Below are positions 39,100 to 53,600 of a DNA stretch of 64,000 nucleotides, one piece after another. A model generated the notes under the pieces. That model was not told where the DNA came from. It did no database searches and saw only the letters and a program-made list of their open reading frames with translations. The first letter of the stretch is position 1; every line of letters starts with the position of its first letter. The position numbers were made by a program, and so were the translations under genes. Source of the DNA: Corydoras sp. C115 (lineage: Eukaryota > Chordata > Actinopteri > Siluriformes > Callichthyidae); the NCBI GenBank assembly GCA_019802505.1, contig JAFMOC010000009.1, positions 10,151,001-10,215,000 on the forward strand, given 5' to 3'.

Positions 39100-40260
39100 G
39101 ACAAACATATTCTCCAGATGTTTAGGAGGAATGATCCCAATGGTGGACGTTGACGACTTCTAAACAATGGCAGCGTCTGCGTGCTGTGCAGATGTTTTGC
39201 CGCTTGTTGCATGCTGTAGATGTTTAAATGTATTGTATTGTTGTATTGCTAACTTGTTGGCACGGTTTATAGAGAACAGTCCCCGCTGCGCTGCGCTGCG
39301 CTGCGCTCGCCATGTTCGCGCTGCTGCTGCTGCTGCTGCTGGTGATTCGCTGAGCTCGTTTCCCTCCTGCCCCTCACACGCTCCGGAACATGGCGGCTTC
39401 CATACAGGCATGAGACTGGATACTTCCTAACTCTCTGGATGATTTTGGCTACCCTTTCCAAACTAGTCCCTCCAGACATCTTCTAGAGTGTTCCAACTCA
39501 AATCAAGTACGTACGCGGTGCGAATAGCAAACTGCGGTTTGTCGCTATTTCTGCTTTTGTTACAGCGAACGCGGGCGCCATTTTTCTTGTGGGAGCTTTA
39601 CGGTAGGCTGTCAACAACAAGATGGCTGCGTGCATCGGTGTGGCGCCGACTTAAAACGCCGTTCGGAGGCCCGCTCGTCGTGCATTCCCGGCTCTGCTCG
39701 CAGCTCGAATGGCGAATTGTTTGCAGATTCGTGCACACTCGCTTTAACAGGCGTCTCCATTCTAAACTCGCCTCGGTTCGGCTGCTAACTCGCCGTAGCT
39801 ACGTAGCGTTGGTACACAGTAATGACGTCAGACTCTGAACCAAACGTCGTTTTTAAACGCGAGGTTCATGAAAACATAAATACAATCCATTTATTTCGGA
39901 ATGAATTCTGCTTTCTGTTGGTGTTTATTAGGTTGTTGTGTGTTGGGGAGTTGTGTTTGTATTTGGTGTTTGACGTCTGCAGAGGAGCGTTCAAATCAGC
40001 GGTCGGCTGCACAACTCACTGGCGTTTTAAATGCTATACATTTCCTTGACTTGGCCTTTGAATCCCCCCCAAATAAATAATAAAAAATAAAAACATTATT
40101 AAAGATGTACGTCTTGTTGAATATGTAAATACACGGCGCAGACGGGAATAGCTCGCTGCTGCTGCTGCACGGTTTCTTCTTCACCTCCGCCATTTTTTGA
40201 ACTGGCGGAGCTTTGCGGCTTTTATCATGGCGACGTCCACAGTCCAACACTGTGTGTGAA
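39100..40260 (+). promoter_or_regulatory. hcfc1: CpG-rich promoter and non-coding 5' exon region of hcfc1
   Basis: CpG density rises sharply. Visible sites: an ETS-YY1 pair CCGGAACATGGCGGC (about 39384-39398), AAGATGGCTGC (about 39619), GCGCCATTTTT (about 39575), CTCCGCCATTTTT (about 40185), ATCATGGCGACG (about 40226) and a perfect CRE TGACGTCA (39823-39830). A (GCTGC)n/(CTG)n run lies at 39286-39342. The coding ATG exon at 41691 is preceded by a splice acceptor, so the transcription start and an untranslated exon must lie upstream, most likely here. Confidence 0.6.
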
Positions 40261-41682
40261 ATACCACGAATTTATGACCTATAACGACAATAAACACCTA
40301 GATTTAGTCTTTTTTTCATTGGTGTTTAAAAATATTATTGGATACAAAGCCACATTTGATGTTAATGTGCACCGTGTTGCTTGAACTCGGGGGATTGTAA
40401 TATCCCGCCTTTTCTTTATTCGCATCGGTTCATTCCTCCCTGTTTTTACTTAAAAACATCACATTAACACAAAATGTTATTAATTTGCTGTAAATAAATG
40501 ACAAAATGACATTTGTCAGATTCAAGCAACCGAAAAAAATGTTTGTTTGCACATAACGTGATTTTAAACACGAAATTAAGTTCAAAATCAACGCAATGGT
40601 CATTTTAATGTAATAAACTTGGTATTTTAAAACACACTCGAACCTAAAAATATAGGTTTAAATATTCTAACAGCATAATAATGTCACTGCAGTGCTGAGA
40701 ATCATCCACCACTGGTATAATACCTGATATACATTATAATCTAATGATGTATTAGAGACAAGAGGACTTATTTAAAGAAAAGTAATCATTAAAAGTCTTA
40801 TCTTCCAACACTTTGTAATTTCACCATTAAATGATCTGATAATGAAGGTTCACATACTTTTGCCACTCACAGATTATAAGATTATCATTTTCCTCAATAA
40901 ATAAATGGCAAAGTTTAATATTTAGGAAAAATTTAATGATGTTTAGGGTCATTTAAGCACCATTGTACGTTTAATATTAATAATATGTTACCATGCATTA
41001 TGTCATATATTAATTATATAATATAATTGCAGTGTTTTTTATTTGATTATTCAGATTATTTTAGCAGCTAATTGTTTTTTGTAGTCTTGTTATTTTTTTG
41101 CTGTGTGATGAGTATCTCTTAACGGGAATAGTATTAATGGTCTGGTGCATGAATACAATTGATAGCAGAATTGGGTCAGTACACACTTTGCTGCCTCATG
41201 ACTGACTCAATAAAGGTAGCCTTTTCCCTAAAATAACTTATTTTACCATCAAAATGAATGAGAAGCTGTTGATTTATGGTGAAATTCTTAAAAATGTTGA
41301 AAAACCTACTACCATCCCAGACTTATTATTATTCTGCAAAGAAAAATACACTAAAATGCCTTCCACACAGATAACCACAACCAATTAACAGTTACCAAAT
41401 GTTCAGTTGCAGTCATTGATACATTTTATAATAAAACTAATAGTTTACAGATATATAATTTTGGATTATTTTATGGTCAAGTTTAATATGTTTGTCTCTG
41501 TTGATTAATCACATTTGGACTGTACTTTTAATAAATATTATAAAGTGTGAATTGTTTGCAAACAATGTGAAACTATATTTAAGAAATTGGTGGGGAGAGA
41601 AAATGTATTACTGGTTTTATTTGTAATGTTCACGGAATAAAAAAATACCACACATCAGTTAAACTGTTGTTTTATTTTAAAG
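40261..41682 (+). other. Presumed first intron of hcfc1
   Basis: AT-rich with no exon seen. A fragment at about 40684-40727 (TCACTGCAGTGCTGAGAATC) is a relic of the MITE-like family also present at 56082. Confidence 0.45.
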
Positions 41683-41690
41683 AGAACGCC

Positions 41691-44600
41691 ATGTCCTCCA
41701 GTTCGTCTGTATCAGGAACCACTGGTTCAGCTCTGCAACCACGATGGAAGCGTGTGATTGGTTGGACGGGCCCTGTACCCAGGCCCAGACATGGACACCG
41801 AGCTGTCGCCATCAAGGAACTCATGGTGGTGTTTGGAGGCGGAAATGAGGGAATCGTCGATGAGCTGCATGTCTATAACACTGGTAATAACCTCCGACTT
41901 GGGTGATTACTTCCTCCTGCAGAAGTGTCACATTTGGCCTATTTAATGCTTAAATATACTATTGAACTGACTAAACCGGGTTCTTGCTTGGGATGTATGG
42001 GATTTTTATCCTACATACTTCATGTTCATATCTTAGGAAACTTATATCTGTTTTGTTTTCTTGCAGCAACCAACCAGTGGTTCATTCCAGCTGTGCGTGG
42101 GGACATTCCCCCAGGCTGTGCAGCTTATGGGTTTGTGTGTGAGGGCACAAGACTGTTGGCTTTTGGAGGAATGGTGGAATATGGAAAATACAGCAATGAT
42201 CTTTATGAATTACAGGTAAGAGCAGCTATTATGAGTTATTTGTGGTATTGACATAGTCTTACTCCAGGTTTATAACCACCATGATGCTGTTGTTTAGGCA
42301 AGTCGATGGGAGTGGAAAAAGCTAAAACCCAAAGTCCCCAAGAATGGCCCCCCACCTTGCCCACGCCTGGGGCATAGCTTTTCTTTGGTGGGTAACAAGT
42401 GCTACCTCTTTGGAGGCCTTGCAAATGACAGCGAGGATCCCAAAAACAACATTCCCAGGTATGACACCAGCGAAGCTTCAAACGACTGAAAATAACCGAA
42501 TTGGTTATTAAGATAATGTTTTTTATCTTGCAGATATTTGAATGATCTTTACGTTTTGGAGTTGCGTCCTGGTGCCGGTGTTGTCAGCTGGGACGTACCA
42601 ATTACTTATGGAGTTCTGCCGCCTCCACGCGAGAGCCACACTGCTGTGATATACACTGATAAAAGCACCATGAAGTCTCGCCTTATCGTGTATGGAGGGA
42701 TGAGTGGATGTCGTTTGGGAGATTTGTGGATTCTTGACATTGGTAGGCAAAAACGTTTTGTATTTAATTAATGGTGAAATTACCGTATTTTCCGGACTAT
42801 AAGGCGCACCTAAAAAGCCTTATAATAAGACATGCGCCTTATAATCCGGTGCGCCTATACGTGTACTGAGTTCCAAAATCTATAAAAGTATTGTTGTGCG
42901 ACCGAAAATTAATTCGTAGCTTGCCGTAATTCCGGGAGGATTAAATAAAGAACTCCAACCGCTGGACATTGGCGTAAACAGGGCGTTTAAAGTAAAGTTG
43001 CGAGCGGCGTGGGAGCGATGGATGATAGACGGCGAGCGCACCTTTACTAAAACTCGGGAGGCAGCGGCAGGCGAGTTACGCCACCGTCTGTGAATGGATT
43101 GTGGAAGCCTGGGCTAAGTTTTCTGCTGTAACTGTTGTCCGAGCTTTCGCGAAAGCCGGCATCATTGCTGAACAGCCGCCTGGCGACGGGACGGACTCAG
43201 ACATTGATGAGAGGGAACACCAGAGTGCTCGATAGTGAAATTGCGCAGCTTTTTAATTCCGACACAGAAGATGAGGACTTTGATGGATTTGTGGGAGAAG
43301 AGTGATTTAAAAATAACGTGTGTTTTGTCAAGTAGTAGAATAAACTTCAATTATAAATCACCGTTTTGCATCCTTTACTTTTCTTGTAGATCGTATGTTT
43401 TAGCGAGTGCCTTATAATACGGTGCCGTACAGAATAAGTATCGTACAGAAATAGAGTTCGTAATTGAGACTGCGCCTTATAGTACGGTGCGCCTTATACG
43501 TGGGTCAAATACAGAATTGGACCCCGTAATTCAGACTGCACCTTGTAATGCATAATAAGACTGCGCCTTATGATCCGGAAAATACGGTAATAAAGGTTTT
43601 GATAACCCCTATGGGTCTTGGTACTTCTACCATCACTTACCAAAAACAACTGTGAAAAGTAATAGTATAGTAAATTGTATGAATGCACTTTAACATGTAT
43701 ACAACAGTTATGTGACAGTGTGGGAATTAAACCATGTGTTCTGCTGTATTCGGCAATAAACCCAACTTCTCCCCCAGACACTCTGACATGGAACAAACCT
43801 GCTGTAAGTGGTACAGCACCCCTCCCACGCAGCCTCCATTCAGCTACCACCATCTCAAACAAGTAAGTTTTATCATAAGTCATCATCATCGTCCTTTTTA
43901 CAATACTTATTTTCTTGACATTTTTTTCTATTTATGGAAATTATTTATGTTAATTGCGTAGGATGTTTGTGTTTGGTGGATGGGTCCCTCTGGTTATGGA
44001 TGATGTAAAGGTAGCCACACATGAAAAGGAATGGAAATGTACCAATACACTGGCGTGCCTAAATTTAGGTGAGTTTTACATAACATGAGAGTTTAGTGAG
44101 CGTCAAAACCCTACAGCTCTAAACTTACTTATTGAGCTCTGTATATTTGTGTTGCAGATTCAATGTTGTGGGAGACCATTATGATTGACACCCTGGAGGA
44201 CAACATCCCACGGGCTCGAGCGGGTCACTGTGCCGTTGCCATCAACAACAGGCTGTATGTTTGGAGTGGACGCGATGGCTATCGCAAGGCCTGGAACAAC
44301 CAGGTGTGCTGTAAAGATCTGTGGTATCTGGAGACAGGTGAGAAGAGAACTAATTTTGGGTCGTGTCCTTTGTGTCTTTAGGGACATGTTAATCTACACG
44401 ACTCATCTGTGTTTTTACAGATAGGCCACCTGCCCCTTCACGAGTGCAGCTAATCCGGGCCAACACCACCTCTTTGGAAGTGAGCTGGGGTGCAGTGTCT
44501 ACAGCAGACACATATATATTACAGCTCCAGAAATATGACATCCCGTCCACCACCAGCACCACCACACCAGCGCCCTCTATTACGAGCAGCTTAGCTAAGA

Positions 44601-47600
44601 GTCCAGTGGCCACCGCAGGCACTCAAGTAGCTGTCACGCCTGCACCTCAGGCCACCTCACCCACAATCCCTAAACAGCCTGTCACACCAAATATGCCTGG
44701 GAGTCCCCTGGCTGCCGCCGGTGCTTGTAAACCAGGTAGGTCTACACTTAAAAATTAGGTGTGTGTTTCAGAGGTGTCTGGTGAGTGGCCAGGTTGGGGA
44801 TTTTGCTCTGCAGAAGTAAAACTAATCTATATAATGTAGTAATGTACTGGTTTGGCTTTTTCCCTACATATTGTACAGCTCCCACAGAACCCTTAATTTT
44901 GGGTGGAGAGGCTAAAGAAGCGCTAATAAGCAAGACATGTTTTAAAACGTACTAATACATTTTTACTGCTTTGCACTTTATACTCCAGTTATTCTAAATG
45001 TACCAGCCACTCACCCCACCCCGAGTGCTTCCATTGTAACTGTGCGACCTGCTGACCTGGCTCCTAAATCACCGGTTACTGTGACTTCACTTCCTGCTGG
45101 TGTTCGTATGGTTGTGCCAGCACAGCCAACTCAAGCAGTGGTAAGAAAAAAGTCACAGTATGCATTTTAAAATGCGTAGAATAGTTTGGAATCTTACACT
45201 GATCTGTTTTTTTTAGACCCAAATAGCCACCGGGACTCAGATGAGTGGCATGGCAGCTCTTGTTGCAGCCGCTGCTGCAACTCAGAAGATCCCTCCATCA
45301 TCTGGAGCTACTGTGCTGAATGTGCCTGCAGGGGCCTCTTTGGTTAAAACACTGGCTGTTTCTCCTGGAGCCAGCACAGTCAAAGTGTCCTCACCAGTTA
45401 TGGTACGTTTGTCATTGTCGGCACGAATCCCGATCTGGGTGGAGTTTATATGTTCTCTCTGTGTCCACTTGGGGTCTGCTTTCTCTGGATTTGAGGTGAA
45501 TGTCGTTATAAATCCCATCTAATGTTTTACAGGTGAGCAATCCTGCTACCTGTTTGTTAAAAACTGCTGCCGCCCAGGTGGGTTCACCTACCTTATCCAG
45601 TGCTGGGACACCAGGTCGGCCAGTCATCACCATGCACAAGGCTGGTACGGTAACTGTAGCACAGCAGGCCCAGGTGGTCACTACGGTTGTTGGAGGAGTC
45701 ACCAAGACAATTACACTTGTCAAGAGCCCTCTCACGATGGGTGGGGGTGGAACTCTGGTATGACAGCAATTCAAATAATAGAATTATTATATAATTTGTC
45801 TGAATTTGTAGTTATCTTAATACTCACATGTCCTGTCATCATGTTTATTTGACTGTATAGTTTTCTAACCTTGGAAAAGTAATGTCAGTTGTTCAAACCA
45901 AACCGGTTCAGAGTTCCGCTGTGACTGGACAGACCTCTACTAACCCTCTTGCTCAGCTCATCCAGGTAATCCAATACAAAATGCAATCTGTATAGTGTCC
46001 TGCCAACAAGGCTTTCTTCACATCTATGAATATGTTCATAAATGTATTTTCTTTTTTTAGGCAAAAGGCCCTCTCCCGGCAGGGACTATTCTGAAGTTGG
46101 TGACATCAGCAGATGGCAAAACCACCACAATTATCACGACAACTCAGGCAGGGGGCACAGGAAATAAGCCCACCATACTTGGAATTACTGGCATGGCTTC
46201 TTCAGCTACCAACAAGCCAGGCACTACTACCATCATTAAAACCATCCCCATGTCTGCCATCCAACAAGGTGCAAAAGGTCAGAGATTTTTAGCATTTTCC
46301 ACTTTTTAATAACTTGCACAGAAGTTAATATTACATTTACTCCCTTGTCTGCTGTGTAGGAGTCTCTAGTACCACAGGGATTAAGAGTCCCATCACAATC
46401 ATCACGACCAAGGTGATGACCACTCCCACTGGCACACCTGCAAAAATTATTACTACTGTACCTAAGATTACCACGGCAACAGGCCAGCAGGGACTCACTC
46501 AGGTACAGAACACTGTCACATAACACTGAACTTACACTTACAGTTGTGATCAAATTTATTCAACCCCCAATGCTGCGAAGGGTTTTATGGAATTCAGTGC
46601 ACATTTGTAATTGTGTTCATAATGAAATCTTACAAGGACTTGTTAAAGAACTAAATGCAACTAAGATAGCATCAATTGTTTTTGTCATAAAGTATTAAAT
46701 GGCCTTTTTGTGATTTCTTCATTGACACAATTATTCAACCCCTTTACAACTACCACTCATAAGAACAGAGGTTCATTCCAGTGTTTTCAATCAGGTATTG
46801 AAAACACCTGTGGATGTCAACGAGCAGCAATCAAGCATGATAAGCACCAATTAGGCAGATTTAAAAGGACTGTGATACTCAGCTCCTTCTAGACATCTAC
46901 TGGTGTGTTTACAAGCATGGTGAAGGCAAGAGAATGGTCCCAGAAGACAAGAGAAGAGGTTATTGCTCTTCACAAGAATGGCAATGGATATAAAAAGATT
47001 GCGAAGTTGTTAAATATTCCAAGAGACACTATCGGAAGTATCATTCGCAAATTCAAGTTAAAGGGCACAGTGGAAACGTTACCTGGTCGTGGCAGAAAGA
47101 AGATCCTGACCGCGACTGCTGTGCGCTACCTGAAGCGTAATGTGGAGAAAAATCCCCGCGTGACTGCTAAGGAACTGAAAAAAGACCTGTCAGATGTGGG
47201 CACTGAAGTTTCAGCTCAGACAATAAGGCGCGCACTGCATAACGAAGACCTCCATGCCAGAACTCCCAGGCGCACCCCCTTGCTGACTCCAAAGAACAAG
47301 AAAAGTCGACTGCAGTATGCCAAAAGTCATGTGGACAAGCCACAAAGGTTTTGGGACAGTGTACTGTGGTCAGATGAAACTAAATTAGAACTGTTTGGGA
47401 CAATGGACCAGCGCTATGTTTGGAGGAGGAAGAACCAGGCTTATGAACAAAAGAACACCTTGCCTACTGTGAAGCATGGCGGGGGGTCAATTATGCTTTG
47501 GGGCTGTTTTGCTTCTAATGGTACAGGAAAGCTTCAACGTGTGCAGGGTACCATGAATTCCCTTCAGTACCAGGAGATCTTGGAGGAAAATGTGATGGAG

Positions 47601-50600
47601 TCAGTCACAAACCTGCGGCTTGGGAGACGTTGGACCTTCCAACAGGACAATGATCCGAAGCACACATCCAAGTCCACTAGAGCATGGTTGAACATGAAAG
47701 GCTGGAACATTCTAGAGTGGCCATCGCAATCACCAGACTTAAATCCAATTGAGAACCTCTGGTGGGACCTAAAGAAGGCAGTTGCAGTGCGCAAGCCTAA
47801 GAATGTGACTGAACTGGAGGCTTTTGCCCATGAAGAATGGGCTAAGATACCCATAGGTCGCTGCAAGACACTTGTGTCAAGCTATGCTTCACGCTTGAAA
47901 GCTGTCATAACTGGAAAAGGATGTTGTACTAAGTACTAAAAAATAATGTCACTAGGGGGTTGAATAAAACTGATAATGATGTGAGCACAGTAAAGACATT
48001 TGTGGTTATTCCATCATAAATATTATGTTATATTTGTCTAATTTATAAGTGCCTCTTTGATATAATTGTAAATAAGATGACTGAAATGATCCAAATCAAT
48101 GTCAAACTGGCCAAAACACTTTATTTCAGTGGGGGTTGAATAAATTTGATCACAACTATACATGTTTGCTGGAAGGTTATAGTCCTGATCGTCCTCATCG
48201 TTTCTGCCTGTAGGTGGTGCTAAAGAGTGCTCCAGGACAATCGGGTACCATACTGCGCACTTTGCCAATGGGTGGCATGCGCCTAGTCTCCCCTGTCTCT
48301 GTGACAGGAGTCAAGCCGACTGTAACCACCCTTGTTGTCAAAGGAACAACCGGTGAGTTTTTAAGTGTTGCAGTTCTGTCAGCGGGTTGTGCATGTGTAC
48401 AATCTTACGAATGCCATGAGGAATTTTCTTTATATTTCACACAAATGTTCACCGCTCGGTGGCTTAGTGGTTAGCACGTTCGCCTCTCGGCACTAGGGAT
48501 TCCCGGTTCGAATCCCCATCCACACGTGTCCGCGTGGGTTTCCTCCGGGTTCTCCGGTTTCCTCCCACAGTCCAAAAACTTGGATCAAGTCAATTGAGTT
48601 CTTCAAATTGCCCTATGTAGAGTGTGTATGTGTGAGTGAGTGTGTGCCCAGCGATAGATTGGCATCCTGTCCTGGGTGTATCTGCACAGCGCCTGAAACG
48701 TTCTCCCCTGGATGGGCTTGGGGAACCCCCCCGTGACCCTCAACATAGGATAAAGTGGACAAATGTTCACCTTAACTCAAAGATAAACTGATTCGATTTT
48801 GGACATCAAAAGTTACTCATTGTATGTCATTCTGATTTCGGTCGAGGGGCACTGTGTTCTCACATACAATTTTTTTTTGTCAAGGTAGTACTAAATGAAT
48901 GCCTTAAAAGAGTGACCTTACTTTAATTCTTATTGCACCCTACTGAGTACAAACTAGCAGAGACTTGCAGTCCTTATACAAGCAACATGAAACTGGAACT
49001 AGATTAACTGACACCAGTATTCACTGAATCTCTGACTGAATTAAATTACAGGCTTATCTGAAGGAGAAAGAAGACGAGCTTAATGTAGTCTCTGTTTTTT
49101 AGAAGTGTGTTTCACTGCTGTTGCCGTTTATGAACCTAATGTGTTCGGCTCTTCCCTGTTGCAGGTGTTACAACTCTTGGCACATTAACAGGCACAGTCT
49201 CCACCAGTTTAGCAGGAGGAAGTGTAACCAATACAAACGCCTCTCTGATAACCCCTATTAATACCTTGGAAACGGTTGCTACACTGTCCAGCCAAGTCCT
49301 GAGTTCCAATGTAATAAGTACATCTGCTGTACAGAACAGCCTCACTGCAGCCACAAGTGCACAGGTAACACAAAAAAACGATTATTAATGATGTGGTGCA
49401 GCTTTAACCCATCAGCTAATCTGATGATGTTTAGGAACGCATGCTAATACAGGATTTATTTGAACCTGGTTTTGACCTTATTGAAAATATTATTTTTATT
49501 ATATATTGTTTCCACAGCCGACCCAGGTGACCCTGATTACTGTACCTAGTGGTGCTGATGCCCATTCTGGACAGGATCTGCCAGTCTCCATTTTAGCATC
49601 ACCTACAAGCGAACAGCCCTCATCCAGTGAACCAGTATCTGCTGACACCTCAAATACTGTTACTCTGATCTGCTCCAATCCACCCTGTGAAACCCACGAG
49701 ACCGGTACCACCAACACGGCAACGATAGCAGCAGCAAATATGGGCAGTGAGCAGACTGCCACAGTGCAAAAGGTCTGCTCCAATCCACCTTGTGAGACAC
49801 ATGTGACTGGTACCACCAATACAGCTACTACTGCTTCAGCAAACATGGGTAACAGTCAAACCAGTGTCGCACAGAGAGTCTGTTCAAACCCCCCTTGTGA
49901 GACACATGAGACAGGAACTACCAACACAGCTACTACTGCATCATCAAATATGGGTAGCAGTCAGACTGGACAGGTGCAGAGGGTCTGTTCAAACCCACCC
50001 TGTGAGACCCATGAGACTGGCACCACAAGCACAGCTACTACAGCTTCAGCAAATATGGGCAACAGCCAGACCGGGGTTGTGCAGCTAGTGTGTTCCAATC
50101 CACCCTGTGAGACCCATGAGACTGGTACCACCAACACAGCTACTACCGCATCATCAAGTATGGGTAACAGCCAGACTGGAGCAGTGCAGAGGGTCTGTTC
50201 AAACCCCCCGTGTGAGACTCATGAGACTGGCACCACCAACACAGCCACTACCGCATCATCAAATATGGGTAACAGCCAGACTGGGGTGGTGCAGAGGGTC
50301 TGTTCAAACCCCCCTTGTGAGACACATGAGACTGGCACCACAAACACAGCTACAACTGCCACTTGTAATATGGAGACAGTTGATGGAGTAGGTAAGGACA
50401 ATGTTGGGACAGATTGTCAGGGCTGTTTTTAAATATTTGGACAGAGTAGTTTTTGTATCATTGTTTTCATTGTAGGTGTTTAATGAATTGGTGTAATTGT
50501 TTGTTTCGGTCTCAGTCCAGCAGAGCAGCGAGGCCTTGGAGGGAGTTAGCAACCCAGAACCCCAGAGTTCCACTGCAGCATCACAGAGTAGAGCCATCAC

Positions 50601-53600
50601 CACCGTCACCCAGGCAACACCGATTCCGGGTCCTGCTCTTCCTGTGAGTTATCTGATTCAGTGGCATAAAAACTTACAACTTCCCTGTCATTTCTTTTGA
50701 TTCCCTGTGATTTTCTTTTCATTGTGAAACTTTGAGTAAGCAAAGTATTTGTGTTCTCCAAAAGGCAGAGAGATAAAGATCAGACTTTCTTGTAATGAAA
50801 TTCAGCGTTGTCCGAGTGCGATATGTAACCATGCATGGGAATCAAGTCCGATGTGACTTTAGGTCTTTCTTCACTTTTTGGGAAAAAAAAACAGCCAGTG
50901 GCTGAATATTAGCCACTAGATTACATTTTCTATATAAAGAAGATTGCTTTTACAACAGAATAAGGATTCTAAACACACCACAGCATCCACAATGGTTTCT
51001 TTTTAAGACCAGAACTGAATATATATTCATATATATCTAAATATATTACAGTGTCTTTCTGTTTCTTCAAAAATGGCATTAGGTTATTTTATTCACTGTT
51101 ACAATTTTGACAGGGGTGCCCTAACATTTGTTGCTTTGTACTATAAGAATTAGTCTTTATTTTACAGTTAAATGAACACAAGGACCTGATTCTGAATGTC
51201 TTAATGGATGAAATGTTTTTTTCCAAACCATGCTCAGTCTCTTACATCCATCATGGAGATGGCCTCTGAGGTGGCAGCCGAGGCTGGAGATGGGATAGGA
51301 GTAGAGCCTATGCAGACAGAGAGCCAGACTGAAGCACTTCCCACACAGCAGGACACTTCAATGCTATCAGAGGCAGAACAAGATCAGCTGCCCATGCCAG
51401 AGGTTCGCCGTTTTTTGCTGCCTTCATATAACACGTTTCCAGCATTAAATTGTTAAAGAGTATTAAATAGTATTTTTTTTTGTTAGAGTGCAACAGCGAA
51501 TTCAGAGGCAGAGACACTGGCGTTGCCTTCAGAACTGATGTCAGAAGGCGAAATGAACACCCTCGAGGGTTTAACACCAGAGGAGCTGGCTGTGACTGCA
51601 GCTGCGGAGGCAGCAGCACAGGCTGCAGCTAATGAGGAAGCTCAAGCTCAGGCTCTGGCTATCCAGGCGGTGCTGCAGGCCGCACAGCAGGCCGTCATGA
51701 GTGAGTTACGCTGGTGTGCAGTGCAGTTGCATAAACAAATTGACTTTAGGGTCTGAAAATGTAACGGTACGAATTGTGTGAAGGTGATTTTGCTTTTTTG
51801 CTCAAAGAACTTTTTATTTCGGTCGATTGCAGTTTCAGCTGAGGACGACGGAGAAGCGGTTTCCCAACAGAGCCACACAATTCCTATTGTTCTGACCCAG
51901 CAGGAGCTGGCTGCCCTCATACAGCAGCAACAGCAGCTACAGGAGGCCCAGGCTGAGCAACAGCGCTTGCAAAATGCCACAATCACAGTTGCCCTGCCCA
52001 CTGAAGGCTTGGCTCCTGCCGACAGCCTCAATGACCCTGCTTCTGAGAGCAATGGCCATGGCAACACTCCAATCGGGGTTCCAAGTTCTACGTCTGGTTT
52101 GCTTCCAAGCTCATCAGCTGAAAGTGAGTATAGGTCACTTCTCCACTTGACAGTAGTGACCAGTGTGAAAAGTGAATTTGCAGTTCTGCAGTGACGCTGA
52201 TGTGGTGAGGGTTTTAGTAAAGCTCTGCTTCTGTAGGTTCATTTCAATTAAATATCAAAGTAAAAAAAACAACCAGTGTCACGCAAAGAACAAATTGTAA
52301 TGAATAAAGTAAACATACAAGTCTTTTTTAACTTTTTTTTTACTTTATTTGTGTTAGTTGCACCACTTGGTCTAAAGTTCCAGCTCCCGGCATAATCTAT
52401 ATTTTTCTGATGAACGACATCATGACAATGTTAAGGCGCTCTTACAATTAATTATGATGTTTTTAATCATGCTTAATTGCAAATACAATAAATTATTGTT
52501 GCAAATATTACTAAATACGCAGCGATGGATTGGCGCCCTGTCCTGGGTCTATCTGCCCAGCGCCCGAGACGTTCTCCCCTGGATGGGCATGGGGAACCCC
52601 ACTGGGACCCTAATATAGGATAAAGCGGGAGATAATAAATGAATGAAGGAATGAATATTACTAAATACTGCTTTAGGGCCCCAGTAGCTTTTAGCAGGTG
52701 CTATTAGAAACATAGCTGCTCCAATAGCTTCTTAGAGGAACAGTCATGTGGAATAGAGTATCACAGGTGTTTGTTCTATTTCTATTGAAAGGATAAGGAT
52801 TTTTAGGACTATATTAATTAAAGCTTGGTTTCTCTGTAGGTCTGGCACCATCCATCACTCTTGCGCCAGCTGTTGTTGCAAGCCCAGTCCGCCTGCAGGC
52901 AGCAGCCACGTTAACTAATGTAACCAATGGCATCGAGGTGAAGGTAAGTTTTATGGTTTCTATCGGAAACTCCATTCAGAAATCTTTTAACAGATCCTAA
53001 AAGTCCCACGTTAACATTTTTGCTCGTACAGAAACCGAACCCACCGACTATCACAGCGAAACCCCCAGTGAAGAAGGAAAACCAGTGGTATGATGTTGGA
53101 ATTGTTAAAGTGACTAACATGGTGGTGACACATTTCTACATGCCTGCAGATGACTCCTCATATGTGGAGGTGGGCCTTAGAAATAATAATAATAATAATA
53201 ATAAAAAGCTATTGTTCAGCTAAGAGAGGTGTTTTAAATTCAGTCTTTACTGTTGTTTAGGACGATTCGGGAACAGTTCCGGATTACAGCCAGATGAAAA
53301 AGGTGGAACTGCGCCCTGGAACTGCGTACAAGTTCCGTGTGGCCGGTATTAACACGTGTGGTCGTGGAGCCTTCTCAGATATATCAGCATTCAAGACCTG
53401 TTTACCAGGCTTCCCAGGAGCACCATGTGCCATTAAGATCAGCAAGGTACGTTTTCAACCTGAAAGCAAAAATATTATGTCAGACGTTCAATCAGCAGCT
53501 CTGCAGTTTTGTCATTGATATTAAAGTTGCGTTTTCTGCCTATGCAACATGCTAGCTTCGAAAACAGCTTTAATTCACTACAATCATTTGATTCATGGTC

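Noticed and set aside
49668..50379. Regular direct repeats resembling a CRISPR-like or satellite array
   Set aside because: They are in-frame coding repeats of HCF-1, with the CSNPPCETHETG core in each unit.
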